Shown one piece after another: positions 7,978 to 15,851 of a stretch of 64,000 bases of DNA. This stretch comes from VRUE01 sp963764365. GTDB lineage: Bacteria > Actinomycetota > Thermoleophilia > Solirubrobacterales > 70-9. Position numbers and translations under genes: made by a program. The stretch covers positions 248,001 to 312,000 of the forward strand of contig CAVXSI010000015.1 of assembly GCA_963764365.1 (NCBI GenBank), read 5' to 3'. Under the pieces are notes generated by a model that was not told the origin of the DNA, did no database searches, and was given only the letters and a program-made list of their open reading frames with translations. Numbering within the stretch: the stretch's first letter is position 1; each line of letters starts with the position of its first letter.

Positions 7978-9060
7978 TCAGTTCTCCTTTCGATACAGGG
8001 GCTTGGAAGCTATACGCGCCGATCGCCGCTTGCCTCTCACGTCGATCTCCACCTCGGTCCCGGGCTCGGCCAGGTCGGAGCGCACGTAGGCCATCCCGAT
8101 CCCGACCTCGAGCGAGGGCGAGAAGGTGCCGCTGGTGACGGTGCCGACGCGCTCGGAGCCGAACACCACCGGGTTGCCCTGACGGGGAATGCCGGCACCC
8201 GCGATCTTAAACGGGGCGAGCTTCTCCGCGGTGCCCTCGGCGCGCGCCCGGGCGACCGCCTCGGCGCCGACGAACCCGGTCGCCTCGGCGCAGCACCAGC
8301 CGAGCCCAGCCTCGATCGGGTTGCGGTCCGGCCCGATGTCGTTGCCGTGCAGGTGGAAGCAGGCCTCGAGCCGCAGGGTGTCGCGGGCGCCGAGCCCGCA
8401 GGGGACGACGCCGGCGTCGAGCAGCTCGGCCCAGACCGGCGCCGCGACCTCGGGGTCGAGCAGCAGCTCGACGCCGTCCTCGCCGGTGTAGCCGGTGCCG
8501 CAGACGAGCGCCGGGCGATTGCCGATCCGCGCCGCGGCGGCCCGCATCCGCGCCGGCAGCTCAATCCCCAGAGTGCGGCCGGTGATCGCCCGGGCGTGCG
8601 GGCCCTGCACGGCGAGCATCGCGTAGCGGACGGCGACATCGCGGACGGCGACGTCGAAGCCGCGGCTCCAGCGCCCGAGCCAGGCGAGGTCGGCGTCGTG
8701 GTTGGCCGAGTTGGTGACGATCAGATAGCGGTCGCCGCCGAGCCGGTAGGCGAAGAGGTCGTCGAGCACGCCGCCGTCCTCGGCGCAGAGGCAGGAGTAC
8801 TGGGCGCCGCCGACGGCGATCGCGGCGACATCGTTGGACAGCGCCCGCTGCAGGAAGGCGAGCGACCCCGGCCCTTCCACTTCGACCTCGCCCATGTGCG
8901 AGACGTCGAACACGCCGGCATGCGTCCGCACCGCCGAATGCTCCTCCCGCACCCCCTCGTACAACACGGGCATCTCCCACCCAGCGAAATCCACCAGCTT
9001 TCCCCCAAGCTCAACATGCAGCTCAAACAAGGGGGTCCGCCGAAGCTCCGCGCCGTTCAC
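7978..9060 (-). CDS. gcvT: Aminomethyltransferase (glycine cleavage T protein)
   Basis: Releases ammonia from the aminomethyl-lipoyl H protein and forms 5,10-methylene-tetrahydrofolate. Conserved T-protein blocks include FDVSHMGEVEVEG (about 50-62), YTGEDGVELLLDPE (about 191-204) and DTLRLEACFHLHGNDI (about 233-248). At 360 residues the length is normal. It is the first gene of the gcv operon. Upstream lies a 25-bp-armed palindrome rather than a recognisable glycine riboswitch, so I see no sign of glycine riboswitch control. Confidence 0.95.
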   Translation of the reverse strand: MNGAELRRTPLFELHVELGGKLVDFAGWEMPVLYEGVREEHSAVRTHAGVFDVSHMGEVEVEGPGSLAFLQRALSNDVAAIAVGGAQYSCLCAEDGGVLDDLFAYRLGGDRYLIVTNSANHDADLAWLGRWSRGFDVAVRDVAVRYAMLAVQGPHARAITGRTLGIELPARMRAAAARIGNRPALVCGTGYTGEDGVELLLDPEVAAPVWAELLDAGVVPCGLGARDTLRLEACFHLHGNDIGPDRNPIEAGLGWCCAEATGFVGAEAVARARAEGTAEKLAPFKIAGAGIPRQGNPVVFGSERVGTVTSGTFSPSLEVGIGMAYVRSDLAEPGTEVEIDVRGKRRSARIASKPLYRKEN

Positions 9061-9091
9061 GCGCGGCAGCGTATTGCAGCCACCGCCCGCA

Positions 9092-9215
9092 GCGGGAGAG
9101 GGCCGGGTAGGCCCCCGAACGTTTTGCGCGGGAGGAGCCGGAACCTTGCGGCGCCAGCCCCCAAACTCCCCATCGACGAGTTGCGAGTGAGGGGGCCTAC
9201 CCGGCCCTCTCCCGC
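9092..9215. repeat. Large intergenic palindrome with 25-bp perfect arms
   Basis: Bases 9092-9116 and 9191-9215 are exact reverse complements, separated by 74 bases that hold smaller GC-rich inverted pieces. It fills the gap between ftsZ and gcvT, both on the minus strand, starting just after the ftsZ stop (read on the minus strand, the stop is followed by ggacgggc). It could act as the ftsZ terminator or be a mobile palindromic element. A structurally similar palindrome lies at 21367-21489. Confidence 0.75.
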
Positions 9216-9221
9216 CCGTCC

Positions 9222-10304
9222 CTATTCCTTCAGGAACCCGGGAACGTCAATATCGTCATCCGACACCCGCAATTTGCGAATGTCCGTGTCCTCGGCCGAG
9301 ATCCGCGGCCCGCGACTCTCGTAGCGCCGCCGCACCCGCTGCGGCGAGCGGGCGAGCAGCTCGAAGCCCTCGAAGCCGGTGGCGATCACCGTGACGCGGA
9401 CCTCGTCGCGCATCGACTGGTCGACCACCGAGCCGAAGATGATGTTGGCGTTGTCGTCGGCCTCGGCCTGGACGAGCTGGGCCGCCTCGTTGACCTCGAA
9501 CAGGCCGAGGTCCTCGGGCCCGGTGATGTTGAGCAGCATCCCGGTAGCGCCCTTGATCGACTCCTCGATCAGCGGCGAGGTGACAGCGGCCTTGGCGGCG
9601 TCGACCGCGCGCGACTCGCCCGCGGCGGCGCCGACGCCCATCAGGGCCGAGCCGGCGTCGCGCATGATCGTCCGCACGTCGGCGAAGTCGAGGTTGATCA
9701 GGCCGGGGATCGTGATCAGGTCGGTGATCCCCTGCACGCCCTGGCGCAGGATGTCGTCGGCCTGGCGGAAGGCCTCGAGCACGCTGGTCCGCCGCTCGAC
9801 CGCCTGCAGCAGTTTCTCGTTCGGGACGATGATCAGGGTGTCGACGTTGTTGCGCAGCTTCTCGATCCCCTCGAGCGCCTGCTGCATCCGCCGTTTGCCC
9901 TCGAACTCGAACGGCTTGGTGACCGCGCCGACAGTCAGCGCGCCGATCTCCTCCTTGGCGATCTCGGCGATGATCGGCGCCGAGCCGGTGCCGGTGCCGC
10001 CGCCCTCGCCTGCGGTGACGAAGACCATGTCGGCGCCCTTCAGCGCCTCCTTGATCTCGTCGCGGCTCTCCGCCGCCGCGCCCGCTCCGACCTCGGGGTT
10101 GCCGCCGGCGCCGAGGCCGCGGGTCAACTCCTGGCCGATCGAGAGCTTGATGTCGGCGTCGCAGGCTTGCAGCGCCTGCGCGTCGGTGTTGACCGCGACG
10201 AACTCGACGCCGCGAATTCCGGCGTCGACCATCCGGCTGACGGCATTGGTGCCGCCGCCGCCGGCACCGACGACCTTGATCACGGCCAGGTAAGTGGATT
10301 CCAT
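9222..10304 (-). CDS. ftsZ: Cell division protein FtsZ
   Basis: Tubulin-like GTPase that polymerises into the division ring. The nucleotide-binding start IKVVGAGGGGTNAVSRM, the tubulin signature GGGTGTGSAP (about 101-110) and the T7-loop region LINLDFADV are all present. The protein ends with the conserved C-terminal peptide DIDVPGFLKE, which docks FtsZ partners. At 360 residues it is slightly short because the linker before that peptide is brief (about 25 residues). It is last in the division cluster but has its own strong promoter in the gap behind ftsQ. Confidence 0.98.
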   Translation of the reverse strand: MESTYLAVIKVVGAGGGGTNAVSRMVDAGIRGVEFVAVNTDAQALQACDADIKLSIGQELTRGLGAGGNPEVGAGAAAESRDEIKEALKGADMVFVTAGEGGGTGTGSAPIIAEIAKEEIGALTVGAVTKPFEFEGKRRMQQALEGIEKLRNNVDTLIIVPNEKLLQAVERRTSVLEAFRQADDILRQGVQGITDLITIPGLINLDFADVRTIMRDAGSALMGVGAAAGESRAVDAAKAAVTSPLIEESIKGATGMLLNITGPEDLGLFEVNEAAQLVQAEADDNANIIFGSVVDQSMRDEVRVTVIATGFEGFELLARSPQRVRRRYESRGPRISAEDTDIRKLRVSDDDIDVPGFLKE

Positions 10305-10321
10305 CTCCCGATATCTCCAAG

Positions 10322-10339
10322 CCCAGCCCGCTCGGGCTG
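10322..10339 (-). promoter_or_regulatory. Hairpin in the ftsZ leader
   Basis: A short perfect stem (ccagcccg/cgggctgg) ends about 18 bases ahead of the ftsZ ATG. Its closeness to the start suggests it shapes ribosome access or mRNA stability. Function is inferred only from position. Confidence 0.4.
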
Positions 10340-10460
10340 GATATTTTCCGTTCCCACCGTCTTCGGCAGGGTCTGGATTTGAGTTGAGCCTTCGTTCCGT
10401 CCGATCCTATGGCGACGCTTGAGAGTTCAAGGGTACGCCTGAACCGCGGAAATTGCGCTC

Positions 10461-10489
10461 AACGTAGGGCATTGAGCGGGCTCTGTCAA
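10461..10489 (-). promoter_or_regulatory. Promoter of ftsZ, near-consensus
   Basis: On the minus strand TTGACA (plus positions 10484-10489) is followed after exactly 17 bases by TACGTT (10461-10466), an excellent housekeeping-sigma promoter. Transcription would start near 10454 and leave a leader of about 150 bases before ftsZ. Upstream, between it and ftsQ, are repeats of ttgagggtt (10533-10541 and 10562-10570) and an inverted aaccct copy (10552-10557), possibly a regulator site. Confidence 0.7.
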
Positions 10490-10569
10490 ACCGCCGAAAG
10501 GCATCCTGCAAGGCGCGAGTCTCGATGATCGCTTGAGGGTTTAACGTAGCTAACCCTTTGGTTGAGGGT

Positions 10570-11145
10570 TCAGGGCGAGGGCGGAAGCGTATGCCCAGAG
10601 CCACCGACGGCGGGCCGCCCGGGCGCGTGCAGGTCTACATAATCGAGCGCCGTCACCGACGGGTCGGCGAGGACCGCGGCTGCCGCCCGCCACTTCTCCA
10701 CAGCGTGGCTTGCATCGCCGAAGCGCAGTTCGATCCCGGAACGCGTTTCCACGTCTACCCCGCTTTCGCCGTAGGAGCTGCCCGCCAGGTAGGGCCGCAG
10801 GGTCGCCGGGGCGGCGCCGAGGACCCGTGCCTGCTCCAGCGCCGGGCCGGCGAGCCGGCCGCCCTTCGGCACTGCGGAGAGCGGCAGCTGCGGCAACCTC
10901 GCTTCCGCCGGCAACGGCAGCCAGGCGAGCACCTGGCCGTCGGGGCCGACCGCAACGGCTTCGCTGCCGCTGCCGATCGTCGCCGTCGCCCGCGGCGCCA
11001 GCAGGTGGGGCTCAGCCGTGCTGCCGCGGAGGACGAACCAGTAGACCGACCCCACCGCCAGCAGCGCGAGCAGGCCGGCCGCCACCCACCTGCCCCAGGG
11101 CCGGCGCTTTGCCCGGAACACCCGCCTCTTCCGCTTCGGGCTCAC
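10570..11145 (-). CDS. ftsQ: FtsQ/DivIB-like division protein lacking the POTRA domain
   Basis: Membrane protein of the divisome linking FtsB/L to the peptidoglycan synthase. It has a basic cytoplasmic start (SPKRKRRVFRAKRRPWGR), one transmembrane helix (about 20-38), and a C-terminal half typical of actinobacterial FtsQ: AVGPDGQVLAWLPLP, LAGPALEQARVLGAAP, IELRFGDASHAVEKW. The roughly 70-residue POTRA domain normally right after the helix is missing; only about 25 residues separate the helix from the beta domain. GTG at 11145 overlaps the murB stop by 4 bp (GTGA). Identity rests on position and the C-terminal half. Confidence 0.75.
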   Translation of the reverse strand: MSPKRKRRVFRAKRRPWGRWVAAGLLALLAVGSVYWFVLRGSTAEPHLLAPRATATIGSGSEAVAVGPDGQVLAWLPLPAEARLPQLPLSAVPKGGRLAGPALEQARVLGAAPATLRPYLAGSSYGESGVDVETRSGIELRFGDASHAVEKWRAAAAVLADPSVTALDYVDLHAPGRPAVGGSGHTLPPSP

Positions 11146-12071
11146 AGCTCCCAGCCCTGCGGCCGGCGCACCTCGCCCAGCGTCTGCACCTCGGGCTCGA
11201 GCTCGACGCCGAAGCGCTCGTGCACGCGGCGGCGGCCCGCGGCCATCAGCTCGAGCACGTCGGCGGTGGTCGCGTCGCCGGCGTTCTCGACGAAGTTGGC
11301 GTGCTTGGGCGAGAAGCGGGCGCCGCCCACCCGCAGGCCCTGGCAGCCGGCCGCCTCGAGCAGCTGGCCGGCGGTGCGGCCGCCGGCGCGCTCGTCCTCG
11401 GGGTTCTTGAAGGTTGAGCCGAAGGTCTTGACCCCCGAGGGCTGCGCCTCGTGGCGGCGCTCGCGCATCGAGGCCATCGTCGCCTTCACCTCGTCGGGAT
11501 CGGCGGCGCCGAGGGCGAAGCCGGCGCGGGCGACGACCTCGTGCGGGCCGAGGTTGGAGCTGCGGTAGGCGAAGCCGAGCGAGCCGGGATCGCGGCGATC
11601 GTTGCCCTGCGGCGTGCAGACCTCGACCCACTCGAGCACCGTCGCGAGCTGGCCGCCGTAGGCGTTGGCGTTCATCTTCACCGCGCCGCCGACCGTGCCG
11701 GGGATGTTGACGCCGAACTCGAGCCCCGATAGCCCCCAGCCGGCGGCTTTGGCGGCAGCCGAGGGCAGGCGGGCGCCGCCGCCGCAGAGCAGACGCTCGC
11801 CGTCACGGGCGACCGCGGCGAGCTCGCCGTCGAGCTTCAGGGCGAGACCGCGAAAGCCCTCGTCGGCGACCAGCAGATTGGAGCCGGAGCCGATCACGCC
11901 GATCTCCAGGCCCTCTGCCCCGGCCCAGGCGAGCAGGGCGCCGAGCCGCGCCCGGTCGGTCGGCCGCGCGAACCAGTCGGCGCCGCCGCCGGTGCGGACG
12001 GTGGTCAGGCGGGCGAGCGGATAGTCGCGCCGCACTCCGTCCGGCGCCGCGCTCACGTCAACTCCCTCCAC
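11142..12071 (-). CDS. murB: UDP-N-acetylenolpyruvoylglucosamine reductase
   Basis: FAD-dependent reductase that makes UDP-MurNAc, the second committed step of peptidoglycan precursor synthesis. FAD-binding motifs GSGSNLLVADEGFRG (about 61-75) and FGVNIPGTVGGAVKMNANAY are clear, and the active-site serine lies in GSTFKNPEDERAG. At 309 residues the length is normal. The frame starts at 12071; a GTG at 12059 is an alternative. It couples to ftsQ by a 4-bp overlap. Confidence 0.95.
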   Translation of the reverse strand: MEGVDVSAAPDGVRRDYPLARLTTVRTGGGADWFARPTDRARLGALLAWAGAEGLEIGVIGSGSNLLVADEGFRGLALKLDGELAAVARDGERLLCGGGARLPSAAAKAAGWGLSGLEFGVNIPGTVGGAVKMNANAYGGQLATVLEWVEVCTPQGNDRRDPGSLGFAYRSSNLGPHEVVARAGFALGAADPDEVKATMASMRERRHEAQPSGVKTFGSTFKNPEDERAGGRTAGQLLEAAGCQGLRVGGARFSPKHANFVENAGDATTADVLELMAAGRRRVHERFGVELEPEVQTLGEVRRPQGWEL

Positions 12072-12084
12072 TGTGACCTATCGA

Positions 12085-12119
12085 CGCATGGCGAGGAAAA
12101 GGAACAGCGGCGGCTCATG
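12085..12119 (-). repeat. Post-stop repeat R3, copy 1 (between murC and murB)
   Basis: On the minus strand the murC stop TGA opens a 35-base sequence containing ccgctgttccttttcctcgc. Closely similar sequences start at the TGA of the histidine kinase gene (28816-28850) and of the DUF4430 lipoprotein gene (54541-54583); a plus-strand relative lies near 25291-25325. It may be an intercistronic repeat. No protein role is proposed. Confidence 0.5.
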
Positions 12120-13476
12120 ATTCGGGCTCCGCGATCAAGCGCTCCCCCACCTTGAAGACGTCGCCGGCGCCGATCGTCACCAGCACGTCGCCGGCGCAGA
12201 GCCGGTCGGCAACCGCCGCCGACGCCGACTCGACCGTCGGCGCCCAGACGACGCGCTTTCCCCCGATTCGATCGGCAGTTGCCCGAACCACGTCGAGGCC
12301 ACTGACACCGGACAACTCGCCCACCGGCTCCTCGCGAGCGGGGTAGACGTCGAGCACGATCACCTCGTCCGCGATAGCAAGCGCAGCGCCGAACTGGGGC
12401 GCAAGGGCCTTGGTCCGCGAGTAGAGATGGGGCTGAAAGACGGCGATCAGCCACGCCGGCTCCTGCTCACGGAGCGCTTCGAGCGCAGCGCGCACCTCGG
12501 TTGGGTGATGTGCGTAGTCGTCGTAGATTCGCGCCCCCGATCGCTCACCCTTGCACTCGAGCCTTCGCCCCACCCCGGGAAACTGGCCTAGGGCCTTCGC
12601 GGCCGCGTGGACATCGAAGCCCGCAAGCTCGACCGCGCTCAACGCCGCTCGGGCATTGAGCAGGTTATGCCGCCCCGAGACTCCCAGCTCGAGCCGATCG
12701 GGACCGGGCGTGCCGGCGTCGAAGCGGATGACCCGCCTGGCCTTGACGGCCTCTCCGTAGAGAATCTCTGCGGGGCCTTCGAAGTCGCGATGCCGGACGC
12801 CGGGAATATCCGCCGAGCCGGGGAGCGCCAGTCCGTCTGACTTGGCGACAAACTGGCGAAACGCATCTGTCAGCTCGGCGATCGATCCCCAGCGCGAGTG
12901 GTGGTCCATCTCGACGTTGGTCACCACCGCGATCTCCGGGTCGAGGCGGAGGAAGCTGCCGTCGCTCTCGTCGGCCTCGGCGACGACCCACTCGCCCGTG
13001 CCCCAGCCCGCGTTCGCGGTCGCCCCGCCGGGCCCGAGGCCCGGCACCTCGCCGCCGACGAAGAAGGCCGGGTCGGCGCCGAGCGCGCGCAGGGCCCAGA
13101 CCAGCATCGCCGTCGTCGTCGTCTTGCCGTGGGTGCCGGCGATCGCGATCAAGCGCTTCTCAGCGCAGAGCTGGGCGAGCAGCTCGCCGCGGTGAATCTC
13201 ACCCTGCCCGCGCTCCCGGGCCAGCGCCAGCTCCGGGTTGTCCTCGCCGATCGCCGTCGAGAGGACGACCTCGGCGCCCTCGGGAAGATTCGCCGCGTCG
13301 TGGCCGACGGCGGGGTCGAGCCCGGCGGCGCGCAGGCGCTCCATATAGGAGGAGTCGGCCCGGTCGCTGCCGGTCACCGCCGCGCCCAGCTCGTGACAGA
13401 CCAGCGCCAGGCCGCTCATCCCAGCGCCGCCGATGCCGACGAAGTGCAGCCGCCGCGAAGACCACTCGCCGCTCAT
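12115..13476 (-). CDS. murC: UDP-N-acetylmuramate--L-alanine ligase
   Basis: Cytoplasmic Mur ligase that adds the first amino acid of the stem peptide. It shows the N-terminal nucleotide motif FVGIGGAGMSG, the ATP-binding GTHGKTTTTAM (about 109-119), ADESDGSFL and the C-terminal YDDYAHHPTEV. Although the open frame runs up to 13665, the MSGEWSSRRLHFVGIGG start at 13476 fits the family and gives 453 residues. It lies between murG and murB on the minus strand. Confidence 0.96.
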   Translation of the reverse strand: MSGEWSSRRLHFVGIGGAGMSGLALVCHELGAAVTGSDRADSSYMERLRAAGLDPAVGHDAANLPEGAEVVLSTAIGEDNPELALARERGQGEIHRGELLAQLCAEKRLIAIAGTHGKTTTTAMLVWALRALGADPAFFVGGEVPGLGPGGATANAGWGTGEWVVAEADESDGSFLRLDPEIAVVTNVEMDHHSRWGSIAELTDAFRQFVAKSDGLALPGSADIPGVRHRDFEGPAEILYGEAVKARRVIRFDAGTPGPDRLELGVSGRHNLLNARAALSAVELAGFDVHAAAKALGQFPGVGRRLECKGERSGARIYDDYAHHPTEVRAALEALREQEPAWLIAVFQPHLYSRTKALAPQFGAALAIADEVIVLDVYPAREEPVGELSGVSGLDVVRATADRIGGKRVVWAPTVESASAAVADRLCAGDVLVTIGAGDVFKVGERLIAEPES

Positions 13477-13534
13477 CCCGGCCCCTTCCGGTGCGCCTTT
13501 TCCTCGTACGGGGCGGATGATCCGCACCGGAAGC

Positions 13535-14623
13535 TCACCGGGCGGCCTCGAGGACGGTGTCGGCGATGCGCCGCGCCGCGTCGGGCATCGCCAGGACCGC
13601 CGAGGCGCTCGCCATCGCTCCCAGCCGATCAGGGTCGCCGAACAGCGCCCCGACCTCCGCGGCAAGCCGCTCGGCGCCGAGGTCGGCGTCGCGGATCACG
13701 GTCGCCGCCCCGGCTGCCGCCATCCATTCCGCGTTCTTCTCCTGATGGCCGGCCGCGGCGTGCGGGTACGGCACCAGCACCGCCGGCCGGCCGGCCGCGG
13801 TCAACTCGAATATCGAGCCGCCGGAGCGGCCGACCACCAGGTCGCAGGCGGCGAGGCCGTCGCCGAGGTCGGGCTCGTAGGCGAGCAGGGTGTAGCGCTC
13901 GCGGTGCGGCGCCACTGCGAGCCGCTCCTCCAATGCCTCGAAGTCGCGGCGGCCACAGAGGTGGACGACGTGGAAGTCGCGGCCGGGCCGCTCGGCGAAC
14001 GCCGCCAGCGCGCACTCGTTGATCGAGCGGGCGCCCTGGCTGCCTCCCATCGCCAGCAGGCAGCGTCCGCCCGCGGCGACGCCGAAGCGGGCGCGGGCCG
14101 CGTCGCGGTCGGCAGTCAACACGGCCGCCGGGACCGGTCGCCCGGTCACCTCGTAGCGCGGCCCCTCGAGGCCGGCGATCGGGAAGGCGAGGCAGACGCG
14201 GCGGGCGCGGCCGGCGAGCAGGCGGTTGGCGAGGCCGAGGTGGCTGTCGGCCTCGGTCAGGACCAGCGGCGTGCGCCGCAGCGCCGCGGCGAGCCCGGCC
14301 GGTCCGGCGACGAAGCCGCCGCCGCCGATCACCACGTCGGCCCGGCGGCGCCGGATCGCCCCCAGCGCCGTACCGACCGCGGCCGCCGCCTCGGCCGCGG
14401 CGAGCGCCGCCCGCAGCGGCCTGCCGCGGTCGATCCCGCGCACCTTGAGGAAGTCGATCTCGTAGCCGGCGGCCGGCACCAGCTCGGCCTCGATCCGCTC
14501 GCGGGTGCCGAGGAAGGAGACCTCGGCACCGCTAGCCCGAAGCTCGGCGGCGACCGCCATGGCCGGCACCACGTGACCGGCCGTTCCCCCGGCCGCCACC
14601 ACCACTCTTGCGACGTTTGGCAC
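13535..14623 (-). CDS. murG: Lipid II synthase MurG (N-acetylglucosaminyltransferase)
   Basis: Membrane-associated GT28 enzyme that adds GlcNAc to lipid I to make lipid II. Visible are the N-terminal G-loop GGTAGHVVPAMAVA (about 12-25), the second glycine-rich loop MGGSQGARSINE and the UDP-binding VGRSGGSIFELTAAGRPAVLVPYPHA region. The 362 residues fit the family. Its start lies inside the last 92 bases of ftsW, an unusually long overlap that implies translational coupling. Confidence 0.96.
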   Translation of the reverse strand: MPNVARVVVAAGGTAGHVVPAMAVAAELRASGAEVSFLGTRERIEAELVPAAGYEIDFLKVRGIDRGRPLRAALAAAEAAAAVGTALGAIRRRRADVVIGGGGFVAGPAGLAAALRRTPLVLTEADSHLGLANRLLAGRARRVCLAFPIAGLEGPRYEVTGRPVPAAVLTADRDAARARFGVAAGGRCLLAMGGSQGARSINECALAAFAERPGRDFHVVHLCGRRDFEALEERLAVAPHRERYTLLAYEPDLGDGLAACDLVVGRSGGSIFELTAAGRPAVLVPYPHAAAGHQEKNAEWMAAAGAATVIRDADLGAERLAAEVGALFGDPDRLGAMASASAVLAMPDAARRIADTVLEAAR

Positions 14624-15851
14624 TGCTCGATCGGCTCCTTCCGCGCGCCGGCGTTCGACCGCCCTGGACGACGCGCAGTTTGCCAGCGCGGGCGGTCCCC
14701 CCGCGGGCGACGTTGAGAATCAGGCCGACGGCGAACAGCGTCGCCAGCAGGCTGCTGTTGCCGTAGGAGACGAAGGGCAGCGGCACGCCGGTCAGCGGCG
14801 CCAGGCCCATCACCGCGAACAGGTTGATCGTCGCCTGCACGAGGACCAGCGAGGTGAGGCCGGCGACCAGCAGCTTGCCGTAGCTGTCCTTCGCTTTCTT
14901 CGCCACCTGCAGGCCGGCGTAGCCGAACAGTCCGAACAGGCCGATGACGCCGAAGATTCCGACCATCCCCAGCTCCTCGCCGATCACGGCGGAGATCATG
15001 TCGGTGTGCGCCTCCGGCAGGTAGTAGGCCTTCTGCACCCCGTTGCCGATCCCGACCCCGAAGATGCCGCCGGAGCCGAGCGCGATCTTCGCCTGCGCCG
15101 CCTGGAAGCCGGCGCCGCCGGCGTCGGCGCCGGGGTTGAGGAAACCGGTCAGGCGAGCCATCCGGTAGGGCTCGATCACGGTCATCAGCAGCCCGAAGAA
15201 GGCCAGCCCGGCGGCGATCAGCGCCAGGTCGCGGATCCGCATCCCGGCGGCGACCAGGGTGGCGGCGATCGCGAAGGCGATCGTCATCGCCGTGCCGAGG
15301 TCGGGCTCGGCGACGATCAGCAGCGTCGCGGCACCGACCACGATCAGGAACGGCATCAGCCCCTCCAGCGTGCGCGCCCGCTTCGGCTTGCGGGCCAGCA
15401 GGTCGGCCCCGTAGAGGACCAGCGCCACCTTCGCCAGCTCGGAGGGTTGGAGCTGGATGAAGCTGGGGCCGATCCAGCGGCTGGCGCCGTTGACCGTGCT
15501 GCCGCCGAACAGCACCGCGAACAGGAGGAAGAAGGAGATGCCGAGGATCGCCGGGGTGAGCCGGCGCACCGCCTCCAGCCCGTGCCGCGCGGTCAGGTGC
15601 ATGATCAGCAGCCCGATGGCGCCGAAGACCAGCGTCCGCTTCAGGTAGAAGGCGCTGTCGGAGAGGCCGCCGTTGCTGAGGATGCGGGTGGTCGAGCTGG
15701 CCGAGAAGACCATCACCGCGCCGAGCGCCAGCAGGCAGAGCGTCGCGGTCAGCAGCATGTTGTACTCGGCCGGCAGCCTGGCGGCGCGGGCTCGGCTCCT
15801 GCCGCCGCCCCGCTTCCTTCCTTTCGTCTTCGCCCGACCCCGGATCCTCAT
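14532..15851 (-). CDS. ftsW: Septal peptidoglycan polymerase FtsW (SEDS family)
   Basis: Polytopic membrane glycosyltransferase working with the FtsI transpeptidase at the septum. It has about ten hydrophobic helices and SEDS signatures FIQLQPSELAKVALVLYGAD (about 133-152), ISAVIGEELGMVG and GVPLPFVSYGNSSLLATL near the end. N- and C-terminal extensions are strongly basic. The C-terminal basic tail overlaps the murG start by 92 bp, so its last 30 residues share DNA with MurG's first 30. Confidence 0.95.
   Translation of the reverse strand: MRIRGRAKTKGRKRGGGRSRARAARLPAEYNMLLTATLCLLALGAVMVFSASSTTRILSNGGLSDSAFYLKRTLVFGAIGLLIMHLTARHGLEAVRRLTPAILGISFFLLFAVLFGGSTVNGASRWIGPSFIQLQPSELAKVALVLYGADLLARKPKRARTLEGLMPFLIVVGAATLLIVAEPDLGTAMTIAFAIAATLVAAGMRIRDLALIAAGLAFFGLLMTVIEPYRMARLTGFLNPGADAGGAGFQAAQAKIALGSGGIFGVGIGNGVQKAYYLPEAHTDMISAVIGEELGMVGIFGVIGLFGLFGYAGLQVAKKAKDSYGKLLVAGLTSLVLVQATINLFAVMGLAPLTGVPLPFVSYGNSSLLATLFAVGLILNVARGGTARAGKLRVVQGGRTPARGRSRSSSAKRRKSGGGGRGNGRSRGAGHGGRRRASG

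Noticed and set aside
9061..9221. Glycine riboswitch upstream of gcvT
   Set aside because: The region is mostly a long palindrome and lacks the paired aptamer pattern; no support.
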